The notes under the pieces: model-generated
What the model was told of the DNA's origin: nothing
Seen by the model: only the letters and a program-made list of their open reading frames with translations
Databases searched by the model: none
Shown here: piece by piece, positions 61,393 through 64,000 of the stretch
Position numbering within the stretch: position 1 is the first letter of the stretch
How the letters are laid out: each line of letters starts with the position of its first letter
Source: Chondrilla cf. caribensis
Taxonomy: Eukaryota; Porifera; Demospongiae; Chondrillida; Chondrillidae
DNA length: 64,000 bases
Direction: 5' to 3'
Assembly (NCBI GenBank): GCA_964020155.1
Contig: OZ026568.1
Coordinates: forward strand, 1,986,320 to 2,050,319
Made by a program: the position numbers and the translations under genes

Positions 61393-63741
61393 ATGGCCTC
61401 CATCATCGAGCCGACACGATTGCTCTTTCAAATAATAGAAAGCGAGGAGAGTGTCTGGTTATCAAGAAGAACAAATTTAGAGGGTTCTGAATCCGCAGAT
61501 GGTCGTATTGATGAATTAATCAAGTCAGTTTCGATTCCTGTGTATTAACTGTTAATAGGCGTGGCAGTTCGAAGTATTTTGACCCATGGTTATATTGTTT
61601 GTATGTGCTTCACCACCATACCTATTGAATATAGAACTTAATTTCTTGAAGCGATAAGTATTTCGGTCTGAATGTACTTTTTTTTCTAGTTCGACTCATG
61701 TTAACATGTTAACAATGATACCTTTATCATTCCGTATGTATATTGTACCCCGGCCGCTCTATCTCGACGTTTCCCTGAGCGCTGTGCTCAATGTTGTATA
61801 GATTGGAGTGGATTATCTCCTTACATCGATTATATACAGTACATGTTGGGTATGAAGCGCTTTTGCGTTATGTATATGTATATTGTTGTATGTTAGTACA
61901 ATGGAAGAAGGCTGGAGAAGTGCGCATTTTACTGGTATCAATTCTTTGTTAGTATCTTTTCTTCAACTGTAGACATGGGAGATTACTACCAGTCATACAC
62001 AAGTTCTTCTTCAAGCTGGAGTAAGTGACCTTAGCAATGTTGTGTAATGTTGCATTCACATGCGTGTGTCGTGTTTGTGAAAACCCTGTAAAGTAGCCTA
62101 CATTTGGCTAAGTGGTCCCACTATCATAATCCAATGTAATGAAATGTTGTTGCATCTTTGTTTAGGAAACAACAAGTTTGTCTGCATCTGTCCAGCTTGG
62201 CAACTCAGTCAGAGTTTGTCCGTGTAAGTACTTCTGTACTGCTGATGAGAGGAAAATATCATCTTGACTGTTACGTCTTGTGTGTGTTATCTGCCATTTG
62301 TGTTATTGCTCTGTAAACACCCACTGTCATTTTTTACCTTTTAAGTCTATTGTTATTATTATGTATTGTTTATTGTATGTTTTATATGTATTGTTGTTGT
62401 TTACTTATTCCGAGTGTTTTGTCCTCACTAAGGTCAATCCTGATAGTCCTAATCACACTAATATGTTCCAAACAGAGCATCGTGAAGAAACACAGGCAGC
62501 CTCAGTTCAACTTCAGAGAGAAGTATGTATTAGTGATGCTATTTTATGTGTTATGTCTTTATAATTGTTTTTCATTTTCTAGGACCTGGCGGTTTATCGC
62601 TGTGCGCTAATGTGCGCGCAGTTCCCTGTCTTAAGTGCTCCAAGTCCACCTGAGAATGATTCCTTGTCTCCTCAACTACATTCAGTGTCTTTCTCTTTCA
62701 ATCAATCTGAAGTACCCGCTGATTTGAAGACGGACAAAGACAGAAAGGATCAGCCAGCTACTGACGGCTCCATGCCATATCAGTTGATACCTAATGGAGG
62801 TGTCAAAGCAGAGGTTTCTTTTTCTCTGCCTACAACGATGGTTGAGGAAAGAGCCAGCATTGGACCAAGTGTGGACAAATTTTTGGACAGTTCGCAAAAT
62901 AGTTACCCCTCTGATGGTACTGATATTGTTAGCAGAGAACTGCTACGTGAACTGGTTCGCAAAGCTTTTAGTCAAAGTACGGATCAGCAGTTACGGTATG
63001 AACAAGTGTTACGTCAGGACTTTGGAAGAAGGAGCAAAGGAGAGGTAATGGTGGTATGTGTACGTGTATGTAATGTGTTATGTGGATTTGTGGTGTATGT
63101 ACAGTGAATATTCATTAATTCGCATACTATCGCTTTATCCGCCAAATCTTTAATCTGCCACAAACACTAATTACTATCCAGTTAATCCACCAAACTCATT
63201 AATTCACCATATTTTTTGAAACAATTTGTGACAGATTAACTACTATTCACTGTATGTGTGGTATGTATGTATGTTTGTAATGTATGTACAGTTATTATAA
63301 CCATGAATATCATTGTATGCCCTCAGATCCTTGTCAAGGAGCTTGTTAGTCAATTGAAAATTTTGGAAAATAATGCCCATCCATTCTACAAGCCAAAATT
63401 ATTTCTGGTATGTGTACTCGTTTTTGAGAAATATACTGCCTGCAGTATGTAGTATGCAATGTGTAGTATACGTATATGATGTGAATCATTCTTATCAGTG
63501 TTCACACTATACATATGATATCCTAATGTCAATGTAGTGCACTAAGTACTGCTCTGCTCATCATTTCACATAGTCTAAAAGTGGATATGATGTCTGGCTT
63601 CAGAGAGAGAAAAGAAGAATAAAACAACTTATTGAGAAATTCTGGCATTATTCCCTCCCTCCTCCCTCCACATGGATTCAGTATAACCCAGTGGATTACC
63701 ATAAAGCCTACTCTATACTTTTGGACAAGTTATTACAGTAA
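61393..63741 (+). CDS. Unidentified 345-aa protein, seven exons
   Basis: Exons 61393-61523, 61973-62020, 62166-62223, 62433-62522, 62583-63044, 63327-63407 and 63574-63741 sum to 1038 nt with consistent phases. The ATG context is aaaATGg. I do not recognise the family. Visible: an N-terminal helical region (residues 1-100; LLFQIIESEES, RLLPVIHKFFFKLEKQQ); a Ser/Pro-rich low-complexity middle (about 125-200); and a C-terminal region rich in Leu, Lys and aromatic residues, probably helical and conserved-looking (ELLRELVRKAF, LVKELVSQLKIL, WLQREKRRIKQLIEKFWHY, DYHKAYSILLDKLL). No signal peptide, TM or metal-binding motif. Probably an intracellular alpha-helical adaptor (inference). Confidence 0.75.
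63100..63254. mobile_element. MITE with TACAGTGAAT termini, copy 2
   Basis: Same family as 827-1006 (TACAGTGAATATTCATTAAT left; inverted TACAGTGAATAGTAGTTAAT right), in an intron of the unidentified gene. TGTACAGTGAATTCGTGAGG near the window end (63969-63988) may start another copy. Confidence 0.7.
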
Positions 63742-64000
63742 GAGGAATAAAATAAGTGTACATGTATGCATGTTGGTATACTGTTTGCATGAGATTGTAT
63801 ATACACATTTAAACTCTCATATGCACAACAATCAGAAATTCTAGGCAAAAGTGTTCGTAGCACAAGAACAATTCTTATGTAGTGTTGTAGCTAATATTTG
63901 AGCTTGTTCCTTTGTTATATCAAAAAATTGGCTGTAAAGATGTTTGTTCTAAGGGGGATCCACTGTATGTACAGTGAATTCGTGAGGTTTTGTTTATAAA

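Overview
The window is eukaryotic DNA: AT-rich, full of short GT-AG introns, dinucleotide microsatellites and small hairpin transposons. Gene content (condensin NCAPH, YOD1, HPGD-type SDR, a very large vWA/EGF/AMOP/vWD/Ig receptor) points to an animal. Compact genes and the invertebrate-style polydomain receptor suggest an early-branching metazoan, probably a sponge. That last step is inference.

Layout, left to right. (1) 1042-3312 (+): last three coding exons of a YOD1-like OTU deubiquitinase. (2) 3624-15206 (+): a 21-exon gene for a ~721-aa WD40 double-propeller-type protein; its introns carry many CA/TG and TACGTA-type repeats. (3) 17629-18996 (+): a type II membrane sulfotransferase on one coding exon. 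(4) 20259-22918 (+): a 7-exon HPGD-like short-chain dehydrogenase. (5) 24859-44010 (-): the centrepiece, a 38-exon model of ~3585 codons for a single-pass receptor. Order: signal peptide, vWA, three EGF, [IPT-spacer-AMOP-vWD], two EGF, 16 Ig-like domains, a second [IPT-spacer-AMOP-vWD], two EGF, TM helix, short tail with a Tyr motif. One Ig exon carries an in-frame stop. (6) 44011-49249: a gene-poor stretch built of decayed local duplications, including a dead EGF exon of the receptor. (7) 49250-52796 (-) and 52890-60024 (+): a head-to-head pair, R3HCC1L-like and NCAPH, with about 93 bp between start codons and an E2F-like site. (8) 61393-63741 (+): a seven-exon gene for a 345-aa protein I do not recognise.

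All complete gene models were built by hand from splice signals and reading phase. Each complete model sums to a multiple of three, which supports the exon choices. No rRNA, tRNA, CRISPR or prokaryotic features were seen. The strongest candidate for something undescribed is the receptor: its repeated modules show patchwork similarity, its Ig exons are all phase 1-1, and degenerate copies of its exons lie on both sides.
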